7,544 nt of DNA, taken from assembly GCA_949286405.1 (NCBI GenBank), contig CASECH010000019.1, forward strand, positions 1-7,544. Reading direction: 5' to 3'. A model generated the notes under the pieces. That model had not been told where the DNA came from. It searched no databases and saw nothing but the letters and a program-made list of their open reading frames with translations. Of this stretch, positions 1 through 5,045 are shown in pieces. This DNA comes from an uncultured bacterium. GTDB lineage: Bacteria > Cyanobacteriota > Vampirovibrionia > Gastranaerophilales > Gastranaerophilaceae. Positions within the stretch are counted from its first letter, which is position 1. Each line of letters starts with the position of its first letter. The position numbers were made by a program, and so were the translations under genes.

Positions 1-1
1 T

Positions 2-172
2 TTGTTTTTTATGCCTTTTATTAAAAGTATGAAAGAAAAAAGTTCTGCGTATCAAAGACAATTAGAAAAAACATCAATATCTAAAACTGAGAGTTCTTCA
101 AAAGTAGAAGTGCTTGAGGCAAAGATTAAGGTTTTGGAAAAAGCTCTTGAGGATGCATTAAAAAATAAATAA
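2..172 (+). CDS. C-terminal end of an unidentified protein, cut by the window edge
   Basis: An open frame enters from the left edge and ends at TAA (170-172), leaving 56 residues. The visible part begins with a short hydrophobic stretch (LFFMPFI), possibly the end of a membrane helix. A Ser/Lys/Glu-rich linker follows, then a heptad-like helix (roughly VEVLEAKIKVLEKALEDAL) that looks like a short coiled coil. An ATG lies at 11-13, but no Shine-Dalgarno sequence precedes it, so the frame is read as a truncated gene and not as a complete small one. A strong terminator follows directly, which supports this as a true gene end. The family cannot be recognised from the tail alone; a membrane protein with a cytoplasmic helical tail is the most one can infer. 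Confidence 0.6.
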   Translation: MFFMPFIKSMKEKSSAYQRQLEKTSISKTESSSKVEVLEAKIKVLEKALEDALKNK

Positions 173-210
173 AAAAATCCCTTCAAGAAAACTTGAAGGG
201 ATTTTTTTTT
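171..210. terminator. Bidirectional intrinsic terminator between convergent genes
   Basis: A perfect 11-bp stem (ATCCCTTCAAG at 177-187, CTTGAAGGGAT at 192-202) closes an AAAA loop. It is flanked by seven A on the left and nine T on the right, so it can end transcripts from both strands. It sits between the stop of the plus-strand partial gene (172) and the stop of the minus-strand YtxH gene (212), the expected place for a shared terminator. Confidence 0.93.
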
Positions 211-211
211 A

Positions 212-481
212 TTAAGCTTCTTGAGTTTCTTTTTGCTGATTAATAAGATTTTGAAGTTTTTCTTTGATTTCATCACCTTTTTTCTGCATATCAGAAACTA
301 CGTCATCTGCTTTCGATTGAATTTCTTTAACTGTTTCATCTGCTCTTTTTAGAACATCTTTAGTAGTATCTGCAATCATTGCACGAGTTTCTTCACCTGA
401 TTTAGGAGCTAATAAAACCCCTGCAATAGCACCAATTGCACCGCCTACTATGAATCCTGCTAAAAATTTAGTTGCTGACAT
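212..481 (-). CDS. YtxH domain-containing small membrane protein (first copy)
   Basis: This 89-residue protein has the YtxH-family layout. A Gly/Ala-rich membrane segment (about residues 5-26) runs into the conserved GVLLAPKSGEETR block (21-33). A long charged, amphipathic helix then runs to the C-terminus (about 34-85) and is predicted to be coiled coil or apolipoprotein-like. YtxH proteins are membrane-anchored with the helix on the cytoplasmic side; in Bacillus they belong to the general stress set, but no biochemical function is established. The start is set by an AAAAGGAG Shine-Dalgarno sequence (491-498) 9 bases before the ATG. It is the last gene of a minus-strand cluster, 73 bases after the DUF948 gene, and the terminator at 171-210 follows. 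A second YtxH gene lies two genes upstream. Confidence 0.88.
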   Translation of the reverse strand: MSATKFLAGFIVGGAIGAIAGVLLAPKSGEETRAMIADTTKDVLKRADETVKEIQSKADDVVSDMQKKGDEIKEKLQNLINQQKETQEA

Positions 482-554
482 AATTAGTTACTCCTTTTCT
501 TTTTTTCATAAATATTGTACCGAATATTGTTTCAGAAATAATCACCATAAGCGG

Positions 555-920
555 CTATCTTTTAGACTTAGCGAACATACCATAAACTGTTGTAAAGCCC
601 TTGATGATTCCTCCAAAAATTGACTCGGATATCAATTTTGTTTTGCCGAAAGTTCTTTCGACTGCTGTCTTAAAGCTATCAACACCTTTATCGGTGTTTT
701 TAACTATTGCATTGATTGAACTCAAAGTCGTACTTAATTCTTTTAAAGTGGGCTTTAGTTCGTCATTCAATAAAATTGAAGTTTGATTTAGATTCTTTGC
801 TAAAGCAGATAAATCAATAATCAGCTTAATTAAAAATCCTGCTACGACAATAACTACAATTCCCGTAGCCCAGGCCAAAAATGTAAGACCTTGATTTAGT
901 GCTATTTGTGACATCTCCAT
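555..920 (-). CDS. DUF948 (YtxG-like) membrane-anchored protein
   Basis: This 121-residue protein has one N-terminal membrane helix (about residues 12-36, rich in Val, Ile and Ala). An amphipathic region with regular hydrophobic spacing follows (LKPTLKELSTTLSSINAI), then a C-terminal stretch containing FGG and KGF. This matches the DUF948 family, whose Bacillus member YtxG is encoded next to YtxH; the same pairing occurs here. Its function is unknown beyond association with the envelope and stress response. The ATG at 918-920 is preferred over a second in-frame ATG at 912-914, because an AAAAAGGAT-type Shine-Dalgarno sequence (931-939) lies 10 bases upstream of the first. The gap to the upstream YtxH gene is 23 bases, so the two are almost certainly co-transcribed. 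Confidence 0.8.
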   Translation of the reverse strand: MEMSQIALNQGLTFLAWATGIVVIVVAGFLIKLIIDLSALAKNLNQTSILLNDELKPTLKELSTTLSSINAIVKNTDKGVDSFKTAVERTFGKTKLISESIFGGIIKGFTTVYGMFAKSKR

Positions 921-943
921 TTTAATAATTATCCTTTTTGTTT

Positions 944-1255
944 CTAGTAACCGAAATCGTCGTCCAATTCTTCAAGTTCTTTTGCTTTCAGAAGTTTTTT
1001 TGATTTGATCATATTATTAAATTTTCTAAATTGTCTTTCTAATTTATATTTCATCAAATCTATACTTTCTAATGCTTGTTTTTTAGCTTCATTAATTGCA
1101 GGAGAATTATCTTCATACAATTTGATAGCTGCTTCTTTAAGCTCTTTTCTTGATTCTTCACCTGCTTTTGGTGCCAAAAGTACACCGGCAACAATGCCGC
1201 CTACAACTCCGGCAATTAAGCCCATACCAAACATAAATGATTTGTTTTCGCTCAT
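944..1255 (-). CDS. YtxH domain-containing small membrane protein (second copy)
   Basis: This 103-residue protein opens with a Gly-rich membrane segment (about residues 8-29) leading into GVLLAPKAGEESR (24-36). The other YtxH protein of this window carries the same block as GVLLAPKSGEETR, so the two are paralogues. The remainder is a charged helix rich in Lys and Glu, ending in an acidic cluster (ELEELDDDFGY). The two proteins differ strongly after the signature, which suggests an old duplication or different partners. GAGG (1263-1266) lies 7 bases before the ATG. A promoter with good matches lies just upstream at 1288-1316, so this gene, the DUF948 gene and probably the first YtxH copy form one transcript. 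Confidence 0.87.
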   Translation of the reverse strand: MSENKSFMFGMGLIAGVVGGIVAGVLLAPKAGEESRKELKEAAIKLYEDNSPAINEAKKQALESIDLMKYKLERQFRKFNNMIKSKKLLKAKELEELDDDFGY

Positions 1256-1287
1256 AACATAACCTCGACTTTCATTTGTGTATGTCT

Positions 1288-1316
1288 ATAATAACATATT
1301 TTTTTGAGGATTACAA
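1288..1316 (-). promoter_or_regulatory. Sigma70-type promoter for the YtxH-DUF948-YtxH genes
   Basis: Reading the minus strand, a -35 TTGTAA (1311-1316, 4 of 6 consensus bases) is separated by 17 bases from a -10 TATTAT (1288-1293, 5 of 6). The transcript would start near 1281, giving a leader of about 25 bases that contains the GAGG ribosome site. The -35 lies inside a small palindrome (GATTAC-AA-GTAATC, 1309-1322), which could be an operator. Confidence 0.6.
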
Positions 1317-1343
1317 GTAATCAGTCGTATAATCAAGTATAGT

Positions 1344-1703
1344 CTATGCTGCGAGTTCATCCCAATAATCTTTTAGTAATACTAAAGTTTGAAAAACTGC
1401 GGCTGCTTTTTTAAATTTTCCTTTGAAAAATATTAAAGAAGCATACATCACAATTGATATTACCAGTTTTGTTAAAAATTGATCTCGTTTTTTCTTTACA
1501 AAGGTAAAAAACGATTCTACCGTATTTTGTAGATTATATACAGCATCTTTGAATGCTTTTAGCAAATCTTCTACAGCAGGTCTGATTTTCGATACTTCTT
1601 GATTTAGTTGAATAACCTTTTTATCTGCCTTCCAAATTAAATTTATTAAGGCAGATGCGATAATTAATTCCGCTATAAAAATTGTTGTAATAAATAAATA
1701 CAT
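1344..1703 (-). CDS. Small membrane protein, DUF948-like
   Basis: This 119-residue protein has an N-terminal membrane helix (about residues 2-23), a polar amphipathic helical region (25-75) and a second hydrophobic stretch (about 77-93). A short Lys-rich segment and an acidic tail follow. The layout resembles the DUF948 protein two genes downstream, and its position just ahead of a YtxH gene repeats the DUF948-YtxH pairing, but I see no residue signature that proves membership. The ATG at 1701-1703 is the only sensible start; the upstream sequence (AAGTAAGA) is at best a weak ribosome site. It lies 88 bases from the next YtxH gene, which has its own promoter, so co-transcription is possible but not required. 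A generic single- or two-pass envelope protein is the alternative. Confidence 0.6.
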   Translation of the reverse strand: MYLFITTIFIAELIIASALINLIWKADKKVIQLNQEVSKIRPAVEDLLKAFKDAVYNLQNTVESFFTFVKKKRDQFLTKLVISIVMYASLIFFKGKFKKAAAVFQTLVLLKDYWDELAA

Positions 1704-1719
1704 TTTATTATTCTTACTT

Positions 1720-1749
1720 TTGTATTATATTAATGTAGTATAGGATAAT
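1720..1749 (+). promoter_or_regulatory. Candidate promoter for the murT-pdxJ operon
   Basis: A -35 TTGTAT (1720-1725) and a -10 GATAAT (1744-1749, 5 of 6 consensus bases) are separated by 18 bases. The predicted start near 1756 gives a leader of roughly 29 bases containing AAAGGA (1773-1778), 6 bases before the murT ATG. The -35 is weak, and in such AT-rich DNA chance matches are frequent. It overlaps the divergent candidate promoter on the other strand. Confidence 0.35.
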
Positions 1750-1752
1750 ATA
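1724..1752 (-). promoter_or_regulatory. Candidate promoter for the DUF948-like gene, divergent to murT
   Basis: The minus strand carries a perfect -10 TATAAT (1724-1729) with a poor -35 (TATATT, 1747-1752) 17 bases upstream. It would give a leader of only about 14 bases before the ATG at 1703. It shares most of its bases with the plus-strand promoter for murT, so the two could compete. Confidence 0.35.
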
Positions 1753-1784
1753 TTTGAAATGGGAATACGTCCAAAGGACTATTT

Positions 1785-3122
1785 ATGTTAGGGAAAGTTA
1801 AATTTTATTCATCACTTATACTTGCAAGAGCTGCTTATTTAGGTATAAAAATGTTAAATAAGTCTTCAGGGACATCTTTTGTTGGAATGATGACTTTAAA
1901 AATTTGTCCTGATTTTTTGTCACATTGTGTAAAGTATGTTAAAAAAGGTATTGTTACTGTAACCGGAACAAATGGTAAAAGTACAACATCAGGTCTTGTT
2001 GCACATATGCTTAAGGTTGCAAACCAAAGAGTTATTCACAATTTGAAAGGTGCAAATATGTTAACAGGTGTCGCTAATGTGTTTGCATTGAATGTGTATC
2101 CTCTTAAGCGTTTTGACTATGCAGTGATTGAATCGGATGAAGCATATTTGACAAAATTGTATGACTATATGCAATCTGATTATTTGATAGTGACAAATCT
2201 TTTTAGAGATCAGCTTGATAGGTATGGTGAGCTTAATACTACAGCTGAGTATATAAAAAATGCTATTGATAAGAATAAACAGTTAAAACTTATATTAAAT
2301 GCAGATGACCCTATTGTTGCAACTTTTAACAGAACTGATTATGCAGTGTATTATGGTTTTGAAAATGTTGAATATGATTGCAGTTATGAGCATGATTCTC
2401 ATGCCCCCTCTGAAGCTTTTAATTGTCCGTGTGGAGAGGCTTTAGAATATGAAAAAAGATTTTTTGCACATCAAGGACATTATTTCTGTAAAAAATGCGG
2501 ATACAAGCGTCATAAGTGTGATTATAGTGGAAAAGTTAAAGTATTTAATGATTTTTCAGAGTTAACTGTAACTCATAACGGTATAGATTTTAATTTTAGA
2601 GTTAATTTAGCAGGCTTATACAATGCTTATAATGCATTAGCAGCAATTGCTTATGCTTTTGAAAACGGGCTAAATCAAGAAGAAATTCAAAGAGCTCTTG
2701 ATACTTATAAGTCAATTTTTGGAAGAACAGAAAAAAGAACTATTAATGGACATTCTACGATTATTCAATTAATCAAAAATCCTACAGGAGCAAGTGAAGT
2801 CCTAAAGACTGTGGATTTGAATTCCAATATTGTGATAGCAATAAATGATAATTATGCAGACGGACGTGATATTTCTTGGTTGTGGGACAGTGATTTTGAA
2901 CAATTGAAAGATGCTAAACGCAAAGTCATAACATCAGGGATTAGAGCAAATGATATGGCTACAAGATTGAAGTATGCAGGAATTCCACAAGAAAAAATAT
3001 TAATTGAACATAACATAAGAAAAGCAATCGATATTGCAACTTCTTCGAGCGATATGACTGAGAAGGTAACTATATTACCTTCATATACAGCTCTATTGAA
3101 GATTAATAAAGAAAAATTTTAA
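1785..3122 (+). CDS. murT: Lipid II isoglutaminyl synthase, Mur ligase-like subunit MurT
   Basis: MurT with the amidotransferase GatD converts the D-glutamate of the lipid II stem peptide to D-isoglutamine, using ATP and glutamine-derived ammonia in the cytoplasm. At 445 residues it has the usual length. Visible Mur ligase features are the ATP loop TGTNGKST (60-67), the acidic VIESDEA segment (114-120), NLFRDQLDRYGE (138-149), LNADDP (171-176) and GLYNAYNALAA (277-287). A Cys ribbon specific to MurT is inserted at about 214-238 (C214, C216, C235, C238). The C-terminal DUF1727 part contains KNPTGASEVL (331-340) and NYADGRDISWLWD (356-368), the region expected to give the Asp that completes the GatD triad. 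Oddities are a first Cys knuckle of C-x-C instead of C-x2-C, and no gatD on either side. AAAGGA 6 bases upstream fixes the start. It leads an operon with pdxJ. Confidence 0.92.
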   Translation: MLGKVKFYSSLILARAAYLGIKMLNKSSGTSFVGMMTLKICPDFLSHCVKYVKKGIVTVTGTNGKSTTSGLVAHMLKVANQRVIHNLKGANMLTGVANVFALNVYPLKRFDYAVIESDEAYLTKLYDYMQSDYLIVTNLFRDQLDRYGELNTTAEYIKNAIDKNKQLKLILNADDPIVATFNRTDYAVYYGFENVEYDCSYEHDSHAPSEAFNCPCGEALEYEKRFFAHQGHYFCKKCGYKRHKCDYSGKVKVFNDFSELTVTHNGIDFNFRVNLAGLYNAYNALAAIAYAFENGLNQEEIQRALDTYKSIFGRTEKRTINGHSTIIQLIKNPTGASEVLKTVDLNSNIVIAINDNYADGRDISWLWDSDFEQLKDAKRKVITSGIRANDMATRLKYAGIPQEKILIEHNIRKAIDIATSSSDMTEKVTILPSYTALLKINKEKF

Positions 3123-3157
3123 TAAAACTCCTAAGAAGGAGAGAAAGAAGGCAAATA

Positions 3158-3868
3158 ATGTTATTAGGTGTAAATATAGATCACGTAGCTACTTTAAGAA
3201 ATGCAAGAGGCGGAGTAGAACCTGATGTAGAAAAAGCTGCACATATTTGTGAAGAAAACGGTGCTGCTTCTATTACAACTCATCTTAGAGAAGATAGAAG
3301 ACACATTAAAGATGAAGATGTCTATTCTTTAATAGATTCAATAAAAACAAAACTTAATCTTGAAATGGCTATGGCAGAAGATATTCAGCAAATTGCTCTT
3401 GATATAAAACCTTATTCGATTTGTCTTGTGCCGGAAAAACGTCAAGAGGTTACAACAGAAGGCGGACTTGATGTCGCAGGACAATTGGAAAAAGTTACTG
3501 AATTTATTAAGCCTCTTTTAGATGCAGGAATTATTGTGAGTCTTTTTATTGATCCTACTGAAGACCAAGTCAGAGCTTCTGCAAAGACAGGGGCACAATT
3601 TATTGAAATGCATACAGGAGCGTATGCAGAAGCTTTTGGATATAAAGAGGAAGAAGAAGAATTCCTTAAGTTGAAAAATGCTGCAGAACTTGCTCAAAGT
3701 CTTGGCCTAAAAGTTAATGCAGGACATGGCTTAAATTATGAAAATGTTTATAGAATGCATGAAATAAAAAATCTTTGTGAATTAAATATTGGGCATAGTA
3801 TTATATCTCGTTCAGTTTTTACAGGTCTACCAGAAGCTGTAAGTAAAATGGTTGAGATTATAAAGTAA
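3158..3868 (+). CDS. pdxJ: Pyridoxine 5'-phosphate synthase
   Basis: PdxJ condenses 3-amino-2-oxopropyl phosphate with 1-deoxy-D-xylulose 5-phosphate to form pyridoxine 5'-phosphate, the last ring-forming step of DXP-dependent vitamin B6 synthesis. The 236-residue protein is a full-length TIM barrel. It shows VNIDHVATLRNARG (5-18), HLREDRRHI (42-50, active-site His), NLEMAM (67-72, catalytic Glu), VPEKRQEVTTEGGLDV (91-106), EMHTGAYA (150-157), NAGHGLNY (187-194, second catalytic His) and the phosphate-binding NIGHSIISR near the C-terminus. All expected catalytic residues are present. It starts 35 bases after murT with AAGAAGG (3145-3151) 6 bases before the ATG, so it is probably on the same transcript. 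The link with murT looks like genome compaction and not a shared pathway. Confidence 0.96.
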   Translation: MLLGVNIDHVATLRNARGGVEPDVEKAAHICEENGAASITTHLREDRRHIKDEDVYSLIDSIKTKLNLEMAMAEDIQQIALDIKPYSICLVPEKRQEVTTEGGLDVAGQLEKVTEFIKPLLDAGIIVSLFIDPTEDQVRASAKTGAQFIEMHTGAYAEAFGYKEEEEEFLKLKNAAELAQSLGLKVNAGHGLNYENVYRMHEIKNLCELNIGHSIISRSVFTGLPEAVSKMVEIIK

Positions 3869-3883
3869 AGAGGTTTGTTAATA

Positions 3884-4198
3884 ATGAAAAGCGAAAAAGA
3901 AATAGTCGAAGAAATGGCACAAGTAGTTGAACAAATGCGAATTGATGATATTGAAGATAATCCTGATATTATTGATGAATACTTTGATTGCGACTGCTGC
4001 GGAGAAACAAAGTGTCTTGCAGGTTCTATAGAGTACGAAGGTTATCGTTTGTGTAATGATTGTGTCCTACTTGCAGAGACTGGTTTTGCTCTTAAAAAAA
4101 TTAAGACGGTGCAGGATTTGATTGATTCTATTGAAGACAGACACTTGGAAGCTTTGACTGAGTTTGTAAAACAAGAAGAGAAAAGAAAAACAAATTAA
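3884..4198 (+). CDS. Small zinc-ribbon-like protein of unknown function
   Basis: This acidic 104-residue protein has an N-terminal Glu/Asp-rich helix (1-32) and a central Cys cluster (C36, C38, C39, C44, C57, C60). The cluster can form two C-x2-C knuckles, C36/C39 and C57/C60, typical of a zinc ribbon or treble-clef site. A C-terminal charged helix (about 75-102) follows. The layout resembles small zinc-binding accessory or regulatory proteins, but I recognise no family. An in-frame TTG at 3875 would give three more residues. The ATG at 3884 is preferred because AAAGAGG (3867-3873) lies 10 bases before it, whereas the TTG would be only 1 base from that site. The gap from the pdxJ stop is 15 bases, so it is the third gene of the murT-pdxJ operon. 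A long stem-loop begins 2 bases after its stop. Confidence 0.72.
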   Translation: MKSEKEIVEEMAQVVEQMRIDDIEDNPDIIDEYFDCDCCGETKCLAGSIEYEGYRLCNDCVLLAETGFALKKIKTVQDLIDSIEDRHLEALTEFVKQEEKRKTN

Positions 4199-4199
4199 A

Positions 4200-4267
4200 C
4201 TACAAAACTAATTCTTTAGAATTAGAAATATTTCTTTACATATAGTTAAAAAGAATTAGTTTTGTGG
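4200..4267 (+). repeat. Long inverted repeat directly after the zinc-ribbon gene
   Basis: ACAAAACTAATTCTTT (4202-4217) and its exact reverse complement (4250-4265) form a 16-bp stem. With one T-G wobble and a C-G pair outside, it extends to 4200 and 4267. The 32-base interval holds a 12-base perfect palindrome (AGAAATATTTCT, 4224-4235). The left arm can instead fold locally, since CTAATTCT (4208-4215) pairs with AGAATTAG (4218-4225), which recurs at 4252-4259. There is no T tract after the long stem, so it is more likely an mRNA 3'-end structure than a standard terminator. Confidence 0.7.
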
Positions 4268-4369
4268 AATATAATAATTAAGCACTAGTAACGAATGATT
4301 AATTAAGGGATAGTTAAATAGTTTAAAAGAATTAATGTGCAACCTCACATTAGTTACAATACATTAGTT
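4242..4369. repeat. Cluster of short direct and inverted repeats in the murT operon-rex intergenic region
   Basis: A 19-base unit at 4242-4260 recurs at 4318-4336 with 17 of 19 identical bases; both contain AAAAGAATTA. Downstream, TAATGTG (4333-4339) and CACATTA (4346-4352) form a 7-bp hairpin with a 6-base loop. ACATTAGTT occurs twice (4347-4355 and 4361-4369), 14 bases apart. No open frame with a ribosome site is visible between 4199 and 4430, so the region is noncoding: a long 3' untranslated region, a small RNA or an operator region. Confidence 0.5.
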
Positions 4370-4387
4370 TCTCAATATATGATTCGG

Positions 4388-4413
4388 GGATGAGTACATC
4401 ATCCTTTTTTTTT
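4388..4413 (+). terminator. Intrinsic terminator ahead of rex
   Basis: A perfect 6-bp stem GGATGA (4388-4393) / TCATCC (4399-4404) with a 5-base loop is followed by nine T (4405-4413). Two more G at 4386-4387 can pair as wobbles with the first T residues. It most likely ends the murT-pdxJ-zinc-ribbon transcript after a 3' region of about 215 bases. It could also end a small RNA starting in the preceding noncoding region. Confidence 0.85.
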
Positions 4414-4423
4414 GGTCTATAAT
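4395..4423 (+). promoter_or_regulatory. Promoter of rex, probably giving a leaderless transcript
   Basis: A perfect -10 TATAAT (4418-4423) ends 7 bases before the rex ATG (4431), so the transcript should start at or within a base or two of the ATG. The -35 position (4395-4400, TACATC, 17-base spacing) is a poor match and lies inside the upstream terminator, whose T tract fills the spacer. No Shine-Dalgarno sequence precedes the ATG. The -10 is convincing; the -35 is not. Confidence 0.5.
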
Positions 4424-4430
4424 ATATGTT

Positions 4431-5045
4431 ATGACACAGAAAATTTCTGACAAAGTGATAAATAGATTGACATTGTATCATTGTATTTTATCTGATTATA
4501 TCTCAGATAATGTTGAGTTTATTTCGAGTAAGCAAATTGCTAAGTTGCTTAATATAGACGATTCTCAAGTTCGGAAAGATATTAATCTGTTAAATAATTC
4601 AGGCAAATGTCGTGTTGGATATATCGTAAAAGAGTTAAAAGCTTCTATTGAAAAAACTCTTGGATTTAAGAAAACAAAAAATGCTTTTATTATAGGTGCA
4701 GGGAATCTTGGTTCAGCTTTGGCAAAATATGATAACTTTACTGATTATGGATTGAATATTATTGCATTATTTGACATTGATAAGAATAAAATCGGAAGTG
4801 AGGTCAATAATAAAAAAGTTTTTGATATAGAATGCTTACCTGAGCTTGTGCAAAAAAATAATATTGATATTGCAATTCTTACAGTGCCAAGAAAATACGC
4901 TCAAGATATGGCGAATTTTTTGGTTGATTCAAATATAAAATACATTTGGAATTTTACTCCAACTGTCTTAAATGTCCCTCAGGATGTTCAGGTTTGGAAT
5001 GAAAATTTGATGGGGAATTTTCTTCAATTTACTTATAATATTTAA
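4431..5045 (+). CDS. rex: Redox-sensing transcriptional repressor Rex
   Basis: Rex senses the NADH/NAD+ ratio and represses fermentation and respiration genes; NADH binding releases it from DNA. The 204-residue length is normal. The N-terminal winged helix covers about residues 6-70, with ISSKQIAKLL and the recognition segment SQVRKDI (45-51). The Rossmann domain begins with IIGAGNLGSALAKY (87-100), followed by the second-strand acidic motif FDID (114-117) and ILTVPR (149-154). The C-terminus (VLNVPQDVQVWNENL) is typical of the swapped helix of Rex dimers. After VRKD the usual Phe/Gly-rich wing sequence is replaced by INLLNNSGKCRVGY, so the DNA-contact wing is somewhat divergent. MTQKISDKVINRL aligns with known Rex N-termini, so the ATG at 4431 is correct although no ribosome site precedes it. 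Its end overlaps that of convergent coaX by 4 bases. No Rex operator is evident nearby. Confidence 0.9.
   Translation: MTQKISDKVINRLTLYHCILSDYISDNVEFISSKQIAKLLNIDDSQVRKDINLLNNSGKCRVGYIVKELKASIEKTLGFKKTKNAFIIGAGNLGSALAKYDNFTDYGLNIIALFDIDKNKIGSEVNNKKVFDIECLPELVQKNNIDIAILTVPRKYAQDMANFLVDSNIKYIWNFTPTVLNVPQDVQVWNENLMGNFLQFTYNI

Noticed and set aside
52..276. Minus-strand frame across the partial first gene
   Set aside because: It runs across the terminator and the end of the YtxH gene and has Lys/Phe/Ser-rich low-complexity content typical of an AT-rich shadow frame.
1005..1262. Plus-strand frame of 85 residues opposite the second YtxH gene
   Set aside because: It mirrors the YtxH coding region; its hydrophobic, Ser/Leu-rich content is the expected antisense of a charged helix.
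3129..3141. CTCCT/AGGAG mini-hairpin before pdxJ as a translational switch
   Set aside because: Only 5 pairs with a 3-base loop, and it covers an AGGAG 16 bases from the ATG, while a better placed AAGAAGG (3145-3151) stays free.
3875..3883. TTG start for the zinc-ribbon gene
   Set aside because: The ribosome site AAAGAGG ends 1 base before this TTG, too close to function, and is correctly spaced for the ATG at 3884.
4333..4352. TAATGTG-N6-CACATTA as a Rex operator upstream of rex
   Set aside because: Known Rex sites have the form TTGTGA-N6-TCACAA, which leaves 8 bases between TGTG and CACA. Here there are 6, and the flanking bases do not match, so autoregulation by Rex cannot be claimed from it.
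4199..4430. Mobile-element remnant or MITE in the repeat-rich spacer
   Set aside because: No target-site duplication flanks the 16-bp inverted repeat (the bases outside are the stop codon and AATATAAT), and no second copy is present in the window.
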